Source of the DNA: an uncultured Bacteroidales bacterium
Lineage (GTDB): Bacteria; Bacteroidota; Bacteroidia; Bacteroidales; Bacteroidaceae
Assembly: GCA_902779085.1 (NCBI GenBank)
Contig: CACYZY010000010.1
Span: 1-64,000, forward strand
Direction of reading: 5' to 3'
DNA: 64,000 nt
Made by a program: the position numbers and the translations under genes. Shown in pieces: positions 17,210 through 25,385 of this stretch; within the stretch, counting starts at the first letter, position 1; the number at the start of each line of letters is the position of its first letter. The notes below the pieces were generated by a model. That model searched no databases. It worked only from the letters and a program-made list of their open reading frames with translations, and had not been told where the DNA came from.

Positions 17210-18988
17210 TTAAAGTGGTGAGGTTGCATTGGCCAACCAATAACGTTCGTCATAGTCAAGTTGGGGGGATAAAAGGTCAAATACCCGTTGGTGATATTGG
17301 TTGAACCAGTCAACTTCTTCGTCGCTTAACAGTTCTTTGATGATTGGCCGTTTGTCGATGGGGCATAAGGTAACAGTCTCAAATTGGAGGTAGTTGCCAA
17401 ACATGCCTTCTCCTGCGGGAACAACCAGTAAAATGTTTTCTGTGCGGATACCGTGTGAACCTGCTTTGTAGATGCCTGGCTCATTGGTAACCACCATGCC
17501 TGCTTGTAAAGTGACTGGGTTGTCTTCCATACGGATGCTGTGAGGCCCTTCGTGTACATTGAGGAAAGAACCCACACCATGACCCGTGCCATGGAGATAA
17601 TTCATGCGATGACGCCAAATGGGCTGCCTGGCAAGTATATCAAGTTGAGCACCCCTGGTGCGTTCTGGGTATATAGCCATGGCCAAATCAATATGCCCTT
17701 TGAGAATCAGTGTATAATCTTCTTTCTCCTCTTGGGTAAGGTGGCCCAGGGGGATGGTACGAGTAATGTCGGTCGTACCATCAAGATACTGAGCGCCAGA
17801 GTCTAATAACAAGAACCCCCTTGGTTCTAAAGCAGCATCGGTTTCTGGAGTTGCTTCATAGTGTACAATCGCTCCATGAGCGCCATAACCGGCAATGGTA
17901 TCAAAACTTTCGCCGATATAGTCTGCTTGCGCAGCCCGAAAAGCATGCAACTGACGGTCAACACTCATCTCAGTTTCGTGATAAATGTCAGCTTCTGTAT
18001 CCAACCATTTGAGGAACTTTACCAAAGCTACACCGTCCTTTATCATAGCGCGATGTAGGTTGCCAATTTCTGTCTGGTTACGGATAGCTTTCATCAATGC
18101 CACGTAGGTTTTATGCTCAATCAATTCGCAATGAGGTGACAAGTCTTGATAGATGGCATAGTTAAGGTATGCAGGGTCTGCCAGTACTTTGTTGGTATAG
18201 GTGCTCTGCTCCAGGTCGCTATAGAAATCCATATAGGGGTAAACCTTCACTTTACAATCATTCAGGTAACTCTTTACCTCTGGCGTAAGCTTGATTTCAT
18301 CAATAAAGAGTTTTACATCTTGATGGTTGATAAGTAGAAAACTAACGAACACAGGGTTGCAATGCACGTCGTTACCTCGCAGGTTTAGCACCCAGGCAAT
18401 TTCATCTAATGCCGTTATCAATATAACATCAATGTTATCCTCTTCCATTTGCTGACGAATGCGCTTCACCTTTTCTTGGCAACTTTCACCGGCATATTGG
18501 AGAGGATGGATGAATACATGATTCTGTGGGATAGGTGGACGCTCTTCCCAGATTTCCTCAAAAGGATCGGCAAAACTCCTCAATTCGATGCCTTTCTCTC
18601 TAAGTTCTTGCTTTATAGCCTTGGCCGTTGCTAAGGAGAATACTTGTCCGTCGATGCCCACAATATCGCCTTTTGAGAATCTTGCCTTTAGGAAGTCGGC
18701 TATGCTGGGTGTCTCGGGGAGTTTTTCTTTATATAAATCGATACCCGTGCCTTGTAATTGTTCAGAAGCTTGCAGAAAATAGCGAGAGTCAGTCCATAGG
18801 CCCGCTTCGTTCTCTGTAACAACTACGGTGCCGGCAGAACCGGTGAACCCCGATATCCATTGCCTTGCCTCCCAATGAGGAGCCACATACTCGCTCATAT
18901 GAGGATCTGTGCTTGGCACAATGAAAGCTCTGAGCTCCTTTCGTTTGAGGATTTCTCTAAGAGCTGCTATACGTTCTTTTACGGTCAT
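17210..18988 (-). CDS. Xaa-Pro aminopeptidase (M24B metallopeptidase)
   Basis: Cytoplasmic peptidase of 592 residues that removes an N-terminal residue before proline. It has two creatinase-like N-terminal domains (res 1-130 and 155-310; the long eukaryote-like APP1 form) and a C-terminal pita-bread domain. Metal-ligand motifs are visible: LLLDSGAQYLDGTTDITRT (two Asp), HGTGHGVG (His), NEPGIY (Glu) and RTENILLV (Glu). No signal peptide. The promoter region lies just upstream. Confidence 0.93.
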   Translation of the reverse strand: MTVKERIAALREILKRKELRAFIVPSTDPHMSEYVAPHWEARQWISGFTGSAGTVVVTENEAGLWTDSRYFLQASEQLQGTGIDLYKEKLPETPSIADFLKARFSKGDIVGIDGQVFSLATAKAIKQELREKGIELRSFADPFEEIWEERPPIPQNHVFIHPLQYAGESCQEKVKRIRQQMEEDNIDVILITALDEIAWVLNLRGNDVHCNPVFVSFLLINHQDVKLFIDEIKLTPEVKSYLNDCKVKVYPYMDFYSDLEQSTYTNKVLADPAYLNYAIYQDLSPHCELIEHKTYVALMKAIRNQTEIGNLHRAMIKDGVALVKFLKWLDTEADIYHETEMSVDRQLHAFRAAQADYIGESFDTIAGYGAHGAIVHYEATPETDAALEPRGFLLLDSGAQYLDGTTDITRTIPLGHLTQEEKEDYTLILKGHIDLAMAIYPERTRGAQLDILARQPIWRHRMNYLHGTGHGVGSFLNVHEGPHSIRMEDNPVTLQAGMVVTNEPGIYKAGSHGIRTENILLVVPAGEGMFGNYLQFETVTLCPIDKRPIIKELLSDEEVDWFNQYHQRVFDLLSPQLDYDERYWLANATSPL

Positions 18989-19007
18989 CTTGGTAAAATT
19001 TAGTTAG

Positions 19008-19025
19008 CAAATATACACAAATATA
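19008..19025 (-). promoter_or_regulatory. Two tandem -7-like boxes upstream of the aminopeptidase gene
   Basis: On the minus strand TATATTTG occurs twice, at 19018-19025 and 19008-19015, 20 to 30 nt before the start codon. Either matches TAnnTTTG; a -33 TTG at the normal distance is not clear. Confidence 0.45.
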
Positions 19026-19088
19026 GCGATATTAACGACAACAGATTCAGTAATTCTGCTTTTTAATGTTGAGCCCGCAGATTATTAT

Positions 19089-19119
19089 ACCTTATTTATA
19101 TACACGCGCGCGTATTATG
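19089..19119. repeat. AT-rich element with alternating CG core, copy 1
   Basis: ACCTTATT is followed by a TATATACA run, CGCGCGCG and TATTAT. A near copy is at 53124-53151. The stretch of alternating pyrimidine-purine could adopt Z-DNA. It lies between the divergent aminopeptidase and rpsU promoters. Confidence 0.65.
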
Positions 19120-19186
19120 TCCTATTCTTTGTTTTCTATCGTGAGGGTTTAATAAGCATGTATTTAAAATTTTATGCTTAAACGTT

Positions 19187-19216
19187 TTGCCATTAATGAA
19201 ACAATGAGTAACTTTG
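19187..19216 (+). promoter_or_regulatory. Promoter of rpsU (-33 TTG, -7 TAACTTTG)
   Basis: TTG at 19187-19189 and TAACTTTG at 19209-19216 are 19 nt apart, the normal spacing for the Bacteroidota primary sigma factor. The start codon is 44 nt downstream. Confidence 0.8.
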
Positions 19217-19260
19217 CAGGCTGATTTTTATTATTAACTAATTAAAATTTATTATTAAAA

Positions 19261-19452
19261 ATGATTGTAGTACCCGTAAAAGAAGGCGAGAACATTGAAA
19301 GAGCCTTGAAGAAGTTTAAGAGAAAATTCGAGAAGACAGGTGTTGTTAAGGAACTGAGAAGACGTCAGCAGTTTGACAAACCGTCTGTATTGAAGAGACT
19401 TCAGATGGAGCATGCTGTTTATGTTCAGAAACTTCACCAAGAGGAAGATTAA
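19261..19452 (+). CDS. rpsU: 30S ribosomal protein S21
   Basis: Small basic protein (63 residues) near the anti-Shine-Dalgarno end of 16S rRNA. MIVVPVKEGENIERALKKFK and the C-terminal Arg/Lys helices match bS21 of Bacteroidota. No Shine-Dalgarno is seen; the leader is AT only. The Xer-type recombinase and hpf genes follow on the same strand. Confidence 0.95.
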   Translation: MIVVPVKEGENIERALKKFKRKFEKTGVVKELRRRQQFDKPSVLKRLQMEHAVYVQKLHQEED

Positions 19453-19524
19453 TTATTTAGCGTTTTTTCTTTGAATTATTGAATTCTTTTTCTTAAATTC
19501 GTTGCACAGAAATGTGCTGTAACG

Positions 19525-20403
19525 ATGGAAGAGATAGATGCATTCTTGGGATACCTCAGGTATGAGCGCAATTACTCAGAAGAGACTGAGAAGTCATACA
19601 AGGTAGATTTGCTTCAATTTGAGGAATTTGCGAAAGAATGCGAACTGCAGCTGCAAGAAGTCAATCCTAATACAGTGCGTGAATGGGTTGTGCTGATGAT
19701 GGACAAAGGCATAAGTGCCAGTTCTATCAACCGCAAATTGAGCGCATTGAGGACTTTCTACAAATACCTGCTTAAAAAAGGGGAAATAACTGCTGATCCT
19801 ATGAGAAAGATTAGTGGGCCAAAGAAGAAGAAACCCCTACCGGTATTTGTGAAAGAGAAAGAGATGGACAGACTGCTTGACGAAATTGACTTTAGGGACG
19901 GTTTCGAAGGTCGCAGGGACAGGTTGATTATCCAGTTGTTTTATGAAACGGGTATGCGCCTGGCTGAACTTGTGGGCTTGAACGATGCGGATGTAGATTT
20001 TGGTACTAAGGTAATTAAAGTTACCGGAAAGCGAAACAAGCAACGTATTATTCCCTTTGGCGAAGAGTTAGCAATAGCTATGCAGGACTATCTTGTTGAG
20101 AGAGACCAAACCATTTCCACCCTATCGGGTGCCTTCATTACGAAGGCGAGTGGTGAGAGAATCGCTCGTACTAGTGTGCAGAATATTGTGAGGGAAAACC
20201 TTTCAAAGGTGACAACGATTAAGAAACGGAGCCCGCATGTACTGAGACATACCTTTGCAACTTCCATGCTCAATCATCAGGCAGAGCTAGGAGCCATCAA
20301 GGAGTTGTTAGGACATGAAAGCCTTGCCACTACTGAGGTTTATACACACACTACTTTTGAAGAATTAAAAAAAGCGTATAACCAAGCTCATCCAAGAGCG
20401 TAA
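19525..20403 (+). CDS. Xer-type tyrosine recombinase (XerC/XerD family)
   Basis: Site-specific recombinase of 292 residues, the size of XerC/XerD, which resolve chromosome dimers at dif. The N-terminal SAM-like core-binding domain (res 1-85) is followed by the catalytic domain with all active residues: Arg145 (ETGMRLAEL), Lys169 (VTGKR), His238 and Arg241 (HVLRHTF), His264 (LGHESL) and nucleophile Tyr273 (EVYTH). Its housekeeping context between rpsU and hpf, and its length, favour a resident Xer recombinase over an integrase of a mobile element. Whether it is XerC or XerD cannot be decided here. Confidence 0.92.
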   Translation: MEEIDAFLGYLRYERNYSEETEKSYKVDLLQFEEFAKECELQLQEVNPNTVREWVVLMMDKGISASSINRKLSALRTFYKYLLKKGEITADPMRKISGPKKKKPLPVFVKEKEMDRLLDEIDFRDGFEGRRDRLIIQLFYETGMRLAELVGLNDADVDFGTKVIKVTGKRNKQRIIPFGEELAIAMQDYLVERDQTISTLSGAFITKASGERIARTSVQNIVRENLSKVTTIKKRSPHVLRHTFATSMLNHQAELGAIKELLGHESLATTEVYTHTTFEELKKAYNQAHPRA

Positions 20404-20407
20404 AGAA

Positions 20408-20415
20408 AAGGAGGT
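20408..20415 (+). promoter_or_regulatory. Strong Shine-Dalgarno of hpf
   Basis: AAGGAGGT, a full anti-SD complement, only 4 nt before the ATG at 20420. This is unusual in Bacteroidota, where most genes lack SD. Confidence 0.7.
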
Positions 20416-20419
20416 AATT

Positions 20420-20719
20420 ATGGAAGTAAGAATTCAATCAATTCACTTTGACGCAACAGAGAAGCTGCAGGACTTTATCAACAAGAAAGTTAGCAAGCTT
20501 GAAAAGTATTATGAAGATATTAAGAAAGTAGAGGTGTCATTGAAGGTAGTTAAGCCAGAGACAGCTGCTAACAAGGAGGCAGGCCTGAAAATTACCGTCC
20601 CAGGTGGCGAGCTGTATGTAAACAAAGTATGCGATACATTTGAGGAAGCAATAGATCAATGTGCAGAGGCTTTGGAAAAACAACTGGTGAAATACAAAGA
20701 AAAACTGCGTAATAAATAA
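20420..20719 (+). CDS. hpf: Ribosome hibernation promoting factor (short HPF/RaiA family)
   Basis: 99-residue protein that binds the decoding region of idle 30S subunits. The HPF fold is shown by MEVRIQSIHFDATEKLQDFI, a KLEKYYEDIKKVEVSLKV strand and the C-terminal AIDQCAEALEKQLVKYKEK helix. It lacks the C-terminal dimerisation domain of long HPF. Its perfect SD contrasts with the SD-less rpsU in the same cluster. Confidence 0.93.
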   Translation: MEVRIQSIHFDATEKLQDFINKKVSKLEKYYEDIKKVEVSLKVVKPETAANKEAGLKITVPGGELYVNKVCDTFEEAIDQCAEALEKQLVKYKEKLRNK

Positions 20720-20737
20720 TTAAATTTCTCCAAAAAT

Positions 20738-20768
20738 TTGGTGGGAATAAAATAAATCACTAACTTTG
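20738..20768 (+). promoter_or_regulatory. Promoter of the tRNA-tuf cluster
   Basis: TTG (20738-20740) and TAACTTTG (20761-20768) are 20 nt apart, a consensus promoter. The TTTG end of the -7 box also begins a 12-bp inverted repeat (20765-20776 with 20797-20808) in the leader. Confidence 0.85.
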
Positions 20769-20819
20769 CAGCCGTTTCGCTCGGATTCCGTGCCTTAACG
20801 GCTGCAAAACTGAGTGAAT

Positions 20820-20893
20820 GCCTCTTTAGCTCAGTTGGCCAGAGCACGTGATTTGTAATCTCGGGGTCGTTGGTTCGAATCCGACAAGAGGCT
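20820..20893 (+). tRNA. tRNA-Thr (anticodon TGT)
   Basis: Acceptor GCCTCTT/AAGAGGC, discriminator T, anticodon loop TTTGTAA (TGT), T arm GTTGG-TTCGAAT-CCGAC. The anticodon stem CGTGA/TCTCG has one T-T mismatch at the middle pair. CCA is not encoded. Confidence 0.95.
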
Positions 20894-20901
20894 CAAGAAC
20901 A

Positions 20902-20984
20902 GGGCAAATACCAGAGTGGCCAAATGGGGCAGACTGTAAATCTGCTGGCGTACGCCTTCGGTGGTTCGAATCCATCTTTGCCCA
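20902..20984 (+). tRNA. tRNA-Tyr (anticodon GTA)
   Basis: Class II tRNA: acceptor GGGCAAA/TTTGCCC with A discriminator, anticodon stem CAGA-CTGTAAA-TCTG (GTA), variable arm GGCGTACGCC, T loop TTCGAAT. CCA is not encoded. Confidence 0.95.
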
Positions 20985-21018
20985 CAAGCACAGCAAAGTG
21001 CTAGGCGAAAGCCGGATT

Positions 21019-21090
<72 letters not shown>

Positions 21091-21142
21091 CCACATGAAG
21101 TAGAAACTGATTATTAATCAAATTATAAATAAAGTAAAAGCT

Positions 21143-22168
21143 ATGGCAAAAGAGAAATTCGAACGTACCAAACCGCATGTTAACATTGGTACAATTGGTC
21201 ACGTTGACCACGGTAAGACCACTCTGACCGCTGCTATCACTTTGGTACTGTCAAAGCGAGTAGCTGGTAACGAGGGTAAGATTAAGTCTTTCGATCAGAT
21301 TGACAACGCTCCTGAAGAGAAGGAACGCGGTATTACCATTAACACCGCTCACGTTGAGTATGAGACCGCTAATCGTCACTATGCTCACGTTGACTGCCCG
21401 GGACACGCCGACTATGTGAAGAACATGGTAACTGGTGCTGCTCAGATGGATGGTGCTATCATCGTTGTTGCTGCTACTGATGGTCCTATGCCTCAGACTC
21501 GCGAGCACATCCTGTTGAATGGTGTTGAGAAGTGGGAAGACAAGGTTATGGAACTGATGGATGCTGTTGACACATGGATTCCTCTGCCTCCACGCGATAT
21601 CGATAAGCCTTTCTTGATGCCTGTTGAGGATATCTTCTCAATCACTGGTCGTGGTACAGTTGCTACAGGTCGTATCGAAGCTGGTGTTATCAAGGTAGGT
21701 GACGAAGTTGAGATTCTAGGTCTTGGTGAAGATCGTAAGTCAGTTGTAACTGGTGTTGAAATGTTCCGCAAGTTGCTGGATACCGGTGAGGCTGGTGATA
21801 ACGTAGGTCTGTTGCTGCGTGGTGTTGACAAGAATGAAATCAAGCGCGGTATGGTGCTCTGCCATCCGGGTCAGATTCACCCACATTCAAAGTTCAAAGC
21901 TACTATCTATGTGCTGAAGAAAGAAGAAGGTGGCCGTCACACTCCATTCCACAACCACTATCGTCCTCAGTTCTATCTCCGTACTATGGACTGTACAGGT
22001 GAGATCACTTTGCCAGAAGGTACTGAGATGGTAATGCCAGGTGATAACGTTGAGATTATCGTTGACCTGATTTACCCAGTTGCACTGAACGTAGGTCTGC
22101 GTTTCGCTATCCGCGAAGGTGGTCGTACAGTAGGTTCTGGTCAGATCACAGAGGTTTACGAAGACTAA
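21143..22168 (+). CDS. tuf: Elongation factor Tu with in-frame internal deletion of G4/G5 motifs
   Basis: EF-Tu carries aminoacyl-tRNA to the ribosome as a GTPase. The frame encodes 341 residues where about 395 are normal. G1 (GHVDHGKT), G2 (RGITIN) and G3 (DCPGHAD) are present. The sequence then jumps from TREHILL (near residue 125) directly to [10 protein letters not shown]: about 55 residues are absent, including the NKCD guanine-specificity motif and SAL. Domains 2 and 3 ([15 protein letters not shown] to the end) are complete. The joint is at about 21512-21517 (CTGTTG). The frame is kept, so this is not a simple frameshift. Location between tRNA-Thr and tRNA-Trp/secE is the usual one for the single tuf of this phylum. 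A sequence or assembly deletion is likely; a real variant cannot be excluded. Confidence 0.9.
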   Translation: MAKEKFERTKPHVNIGTIGHVDHGKTTLTAAITLVLSKRVAGNEGKIKSFDQIDNAPEEKERGITINTAHVEYETANRHYAHVDCPGHADYVKNMVTGAAQMDGAIIVVAATDGPMPQTREHILLNGVEKWEDKVMELMDAVDTWIPLPPRDIDKPFLMPVEDIFSITGRGTVATGRIEAGVIKVGDEVEILGLGEDRKSVVTGVEMFRKLLDTGEAGDNVGLLLRGVDKNEIKRGMVLCHPGQIHPHSKFKATIYVLKKEEGGRHTPFHNHYRPQFYLRTMDCTGEITLPEGTEMVMPGDNVEIIVDLIYPVALNVGLRFAIREGGRTVGSGQITEVYED

Positions 22169-22186
22169 TCACTTGAATCAATAAAT

Positions 22187-22217
22187 ACCAGTCCTTGGGT
22201 TTATCCCGAGGACTGGT
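22187..22217 (+). terminator. Strong hairpin after tuf (attenuator or processing site)
   Basis: CCAGTCCTTGGG (22188-22199) pairs with CCCGAGGACTGG (22205-22216) over loop TTTAT, 12 bp with one T-G pair, plus an outer A-T. No T-run follows, and tRNA-Trp starts 7 nt on, so partial termination or RNA processing is more likely than full termination. Confidence 0.55.
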
Positions 22218-22223
22218 TGATAC

Positions 22224-22296
22224 ACGGGAATAGTTCAGTTGGTAGAATGTCGGTCTCCAAAACCGAAGGTCGGGAGTTCGAGCCTCTCTTCCCGTG
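22224..22296 (+). tRNA. tRNA-Trp (anticodon CCA)
   Basis: Acceptor ACGGGAA/TTCCCGT with G discriminator, anticodon stem TCGGT-CTCCAAA-ACCGA (CCA), T loop TTCGAGC. It lies between tuf and secE. Confidence 0.95.
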
Positions 22297-22310
22297 CTAA
22301 TACTTATGAT

Positions 22311-22499
22311 ATGAACAAAGTAGTTGCATATTTGAAAGAAACTTATGACGAGCTTGTCCACAAAGTGACATGGCCGACATATACAGAATTGACTAACAGT
22401 GCAGTAGCTGTTTTATATGCTTCCCTGATTATTGCATTGGTAGTGTTCGTAATGGACTTCTGTTTCCAGAACATCATGGAGTTTGTTTATCCCAAGTAA
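22311..22499 (+). CDS. secE: Preprotein translocase subunit SecE
   Basis: Short single-span form (62 residues) of SecE, part of SecYEG. MNKVVAYLKETYDELVHKVTWPT contains the amphipathic helix with the conserved VTWP motif; one TM segment follows (res 32-52). The open frame extends upstream through the tRNA-Trp gene, so the ATG at 22311, 14 nt after the tRNA, is the start. Confidence 0.95.
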   Translation: MNKVVAYLKETYDELVHKVTWPTYTELTNSAVAVLYASLIIALVVFVMDFCFQNIMEFVYPK

Positions 22500-22513
22500 A
22501 ACTGTTTTAAGCG

Positions 22514-23059
22514 ATGTCTGAGATTGTTAAGAAATGGTACGTGTTACGTGCTGTGAGCGGTAAGGAGGCTAAGGTAAAAGAGTATCTCGAAGCTGATTTG
22601 AGAAACGGTAATCTTAGCTCTGATCTTGTATCTCAGGTGTTGATTCCCACAGAGAAAGTTGCCTATTTGAAGAATGGCAAGAAAGTAATGAAGGAAAGAA
22701 GTTATCTTCCTGGTTACGTTCTCGTGGAAGCAGCTTTAATTGGTGAGGTACCTCATCATTTGAGAAATACCCCAAATGTTTTGGGCTTCTTGGGCGGTAT
22801 GGATCATCCCACACCTCTTCGTGATTCCGAAGTAAAGCGTATTCTTGGCAAGGTTGACGAGATGCAAGAAGGTGCTGATGAGATCACTATACCTTACGTT
22901 ATAGGCGATACCGTAAAGGTAAACTACGGCCCATTCAGTGGTTTTGCAGGAACTGTAGAACAAATTAACACTGATACCCGGAAGCTGACGGTTATGGTTA
23001 AGATTTTCGGTAGGTCTACACCTCTGGAACTCGACTTTATGCAAGTTGTCAAAGAGTGA
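22514..23059 (+). CDS. nusG: Transcription termination/antitermination protein NusG
   Basis: 181 residues. The N-terminal NGN domain binds RNA polymerase (KKWYVLRAVSGKE, LPGYVLVEA) and the C-terminal KOW domain (IGDTVKVNYGPFSGFAGTVEQI) contacts Rho or S10. It is the normal partner of secE in this operon. Confidence 0.97.
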   Translation: MSEIVKKWYVLRAVSGKEAKVKEYLEADLRNGNLSSDLVSQVLIPTEKVAYLKNGKKVMKERSYLPGYVLVEAALIGEVPHHLRNTPNVLGFLGGMDHPTPLRDSEVKRILGKVDEMQEGADEITIPYVIGDTVKVNYGPFSGFAGTVEQINTDTRKLTVMVKIFGRSTPLELDFMQVVKE

Positions 23060-23122
23060 TGCAATATCATTTTGTGAGATTGTATCGTTCTTTTTTTTGT
23101 AAATCAATTAATATATTTAGAA

Positions 23123-23563
23123 ATGGCTAAAGAAGTTGCTGGACTAATCAAATTACAGATTAAGGGTGGCGCTGCAAATCCATCTCCTCCAGTAGGACCT
23201 GCTCTGGGTTCTAAAGGAATCAATATCATGGATTTCTGCAAAGCATTCAACGCCAGAACCCAGGATAAAGCAGGTAAGGTTCTTCCTGTTATTATCACTT
23301 ACTACACCGATAAGTCTTATGACTTTGTAGTAAAGACTCCTCCTGTGGCTATTCAGTTGCTCGAGGCAACGAAGCTCAAGAGTGGTTCTGGACAGCCTAA
23401 CCGTAATAAGGTAGCAAGTGTTACTTGGGATCAGGTACGTGCTATTGCTGAGGATAAGCTGGTTGACTTGAACTGCTTTACTGTTGAGTCTGCTATGAAG
23501 ATGGTTGCTGGAACAGCTAGAAGTATGGGTATCACTGTAACAGGGGAGTTCCCGGTTAAATAA
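23123..23563 (+). CDS. rplK: 50S ribosomal protein L11
   Basis: 146 residues; stalk-base protein. [23 protein letters not shown] carries the proline-rich hinge, and [11 protein letters not shown] closes the RNA-binding domain. Next to rplA as usual. Confidence 0.97.
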   Translation: MAKEVAGLIKLQIKGGAANPSPPVGPALGSKGINIMDFCKAFNARTQDKAGKVLPVIITYYTDKSYDFVVKTPPVAIQLLEATKLKSGSGQPNRNKVASVTWDQVRAIAEDKLVDLNCFTVESAMKMVAGTARSMGITVTGEFPVK

Positions 23564-23583
23564 ACTAATAAACTTCAATTAGA

Positions 23584-24285
23584 ATGAGTAAACTGACAAA
23601 AAATCAAAAGTTGGCTGCTGGTAAAATTGAAGCAGGGAAAGCATACTCTCTTGCTGAGGCATCAGCTTTGGTAAAGGAACTTACCTTTACAAAGTTTGAC
23701 GCATCAGTAGATATAGACGTTCGTTTGGGTGTTGATCCAAGAAAGTCTAACCAGATGGTACGTGGCGTGGTGACATTGCCTAACGGTACTGGTAAGGTGA
23801 CACGTGTGTTGGTACTCTGTACACCAGATGCTGAAGCTGCTGCTCAAGAAGCTGGCGCTGATTATGTAGGTCTTGACGAGTATATCGAAAAGATTAAGGG
23901 CGGATGGACTGACGTTGATGTTATCATCACGATGCCATCATGCATGGGTAAGTTAGGCCCTCTCGGTCGTGTTCTCGGTCCTCGTGGACTGATGCCTAAC
24001 CCGAAGAGTGGTACTGTAACAATGGATGTTGCTAAGGCTGTGAAAGAAGTGAAGATGGGTAAGATTGACTTTAAGGTTGACAAGACCGGTATAGTTCACT
24101 CTTCTATCGGTAAGGTAAGTTTCACCCCTGAGAAGATTGCGCAGAACGCACAGGAGTTCGTTCGCACATTGATTAAGTTGAAACCTACTACAGCTAAGGG
24201 TACATACGTTAAGAGCATTTATCTTTCAAGCACTATGAGCAAAGGTGTGAAGGTAGATCCTAAGACAGTAGAAGACGCTCAATAA
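23584..24285 (+). CDS. rplA: 50S ribosomal protein L1
   Basis: 233 residues; L1 stalk protein and in many bacteria a repressor of its own operon. Family motifs: [20 protein letters not shown] and [20 protein letters not shown]. The rplJ SD lies in the 15-nt gap that follows. Confidence 0.97.
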   Translation: MSKLTKNQKLAAGKIEAGKAYSLAEASALVKELTFTKFDASVDIDVRLGVDPRKSNQMVRGVVTLPNGTGKVTRVLVLCTPDAEAAAQEAGADYVGLDEYIEKIKGGWTDVDVIITMPSCMGKLGPLGRVLGPRGLMPNPKSGTVTMDVAKAVKEVKMGKIDFKVDKTGIVHSSIGKVSFTPEKIAQNAQEFVRTLIKLKPTTAKGTYVKSIYLSSTMSKGVKVDPKTVEDAQ

Positions 24286-24300
24286 TAAACGGAGGTTGAA

Positions 24301-24822
24301 ATGAGAAAAGAAGATAAAAGTAAGATTATTGAGCAGCTCGCTGCTATCGTGAAGGAATATCCTCACTTCTATTTGGTTGACACTACGGCTATGAATGCTG
24401 GCGATACCAGTGATTTCCGTCGTGAGTGCTTCAAAGCAGGTGTTAAGCTTGTTGTTGTTAAGAACTCTTTGTTGCACAAGGCGCTTGAGAGTCTGGAAGG
24501 TGATTATTCTCCTCTCTATGGCTGCTTAAAGGGCACAACAGGTGTGATTTTCACTGAAGTGGCTAACCTTCCTGCTAAGTTGTTGAAGGATAAAGCTAAA
24601 AATGGTATCCCTGCTTTGAAGGGTGCATATGCTGAGGAAGGCTTCTATGTGGGTGCTGACCAGCTAGATGCCCTTACAAGTATCAAGAGCAAGGAAGAAG
24701 TTATCGCAGAAATCGTGGCTCTGCTGCAGTCTCCTGCGAAGAACGTTATCTCTGCACTTCAAAGTGGAGCAGGTACTATCCATGGTGTCTTGAAGACGCT
24801 GGGTGAACGTCCTGAAGCTTAA
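24301..24822 (+). CDS. rplJ: 50S ribosomal protein L10
   Basis: 173 residues; anchors L7/L12 dimers to the ribosome. N-terminal rRNA-binding globular domain with FRRECFKAGVKLVVVKNSLL and a C-terminal helix (NVISALQSGAGTIHGVLKTL). A GGAGG at 24291-24295, 5 nt before the ATG, is one of the few clear SD sites here. Confidence 0.97.
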   Translation: MRKEDKSKIIEQLAAIVKEYPHFYLVDTTAMNAGDTSDFRRECFKAGVKLVVVKNSLLHKALESLEGDYSPLYGCLKGTTGVIFTEVANLPAKLLKDKAKNGIPALKGAYAEEGFYVGADQLDALTSIKSKEEVIAEIVALLQSPAKNVISALQSGAGTIHGVLKTLGERPEA

Positions 24823-24898
24823 TACAACCGATGGATTGTCAACTTCCATCAAAACATATTTAATTAACTAAGTAATAAACAATTAAAATTATACTAAA

Positions 24899-25276
24899 AT
24901 GGCAGATTTAAAAGCTATCGCTGAACAATTGGTTAACTTGACAGTTAAGGAAGTTAATGAACTTGCAACTATTCTGAAAGAAGAATACGGTATTGAACCT
25001 GCTGCTGCAGCTGTTGCTGTTGCTGCTCCTGCTGCTGGTGGCGCCGCTGCTGCTGCTGAGGAGAAGACCTCATTTGATGTTGTACTGAAGAGCGCAGGTG
25101 CTGCTAAGCTTCAGGTAGTAAAGGCTGTTAAGGAAGCTTGCGGTCTTGGCTTGAAGGAAGCTAAGGATCTGGTTGACGCTGCTCCAAGCACTGTAAAGGA
25201 AGGTGCGTCTAAGGATGAGGCTGAGGCACTGAAGGCTGCTCTTGAGGGCGCAGGTGCTGAAGTTGAACTTAAGTAA
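24899..25276 (+). CDS. rplL: 50S ribosomal protein L7/L12
   Basis: 125 residues. N-terminal dimerisation domain, an Ala/Gly-rich hinge (res 40-57) and the C-terminal factor-binding domain ([32 protein letters not shown]). Highly expressed stalk protein. Confidence 0.97.
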   Translation: MADLKAIAEQLVNLTVKEVNELATILKEEYGIEPAAAAVAVAAPAAGGAAAAAEEKTSFDVVLKSAGAAKLQVVKAVKEACGLGLKEAKDLVDAAPSTVKEGASKDEAEALKAALEGAGAEVELK

Positions 25277-25285
25277 CAAAAAAAG

Positions 25286-25345
25286 CCTGTAAAACAGGTG
25301 ACGGTTAGGAACCCTTTCCAGTTTTAAAGGGTTCTTAACCTTTTT
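25286..25345 (+). terminator. Attenuator/terminator between rplL and rpoB
   Basis: A small hairpin CCTGT-aaa-ACAGG (25286-25298) is followed by a 15-bp stem (25303-25317 with 25326-25340, one G-T pair, 8-nt loop) and five T. By position it should lower read-through from the ribosomal genes into rpoBC. Confidence 0.8.
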
Positions 25346-25385
25346 GTGTCTTTATTTTTATAAGTTCTACTAATCCTTTTTTCAG

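Noticed and set aside
17178-17240. Longer start of the hexapeptide-repeat protein
   Set aside because: It overlaps the aminopeptidase 3' end and adds residues not typical of the family.
19525-20403. Integrase of a mobile element
   Set aside because: Length and context (rpsU, hpf) fit a resident Xer recombinase; no attachment-site repeat or cargo gene is next to it.
20985-21018. An extra tRNA between tRNA-Tyr and tRNA-Thr(GGT)
   Set aside because: Only 34 nt are available; they form two tiny hairpins (AGCAC/GTGCT and GGC-gaaa-GCC) with no tRNA features.
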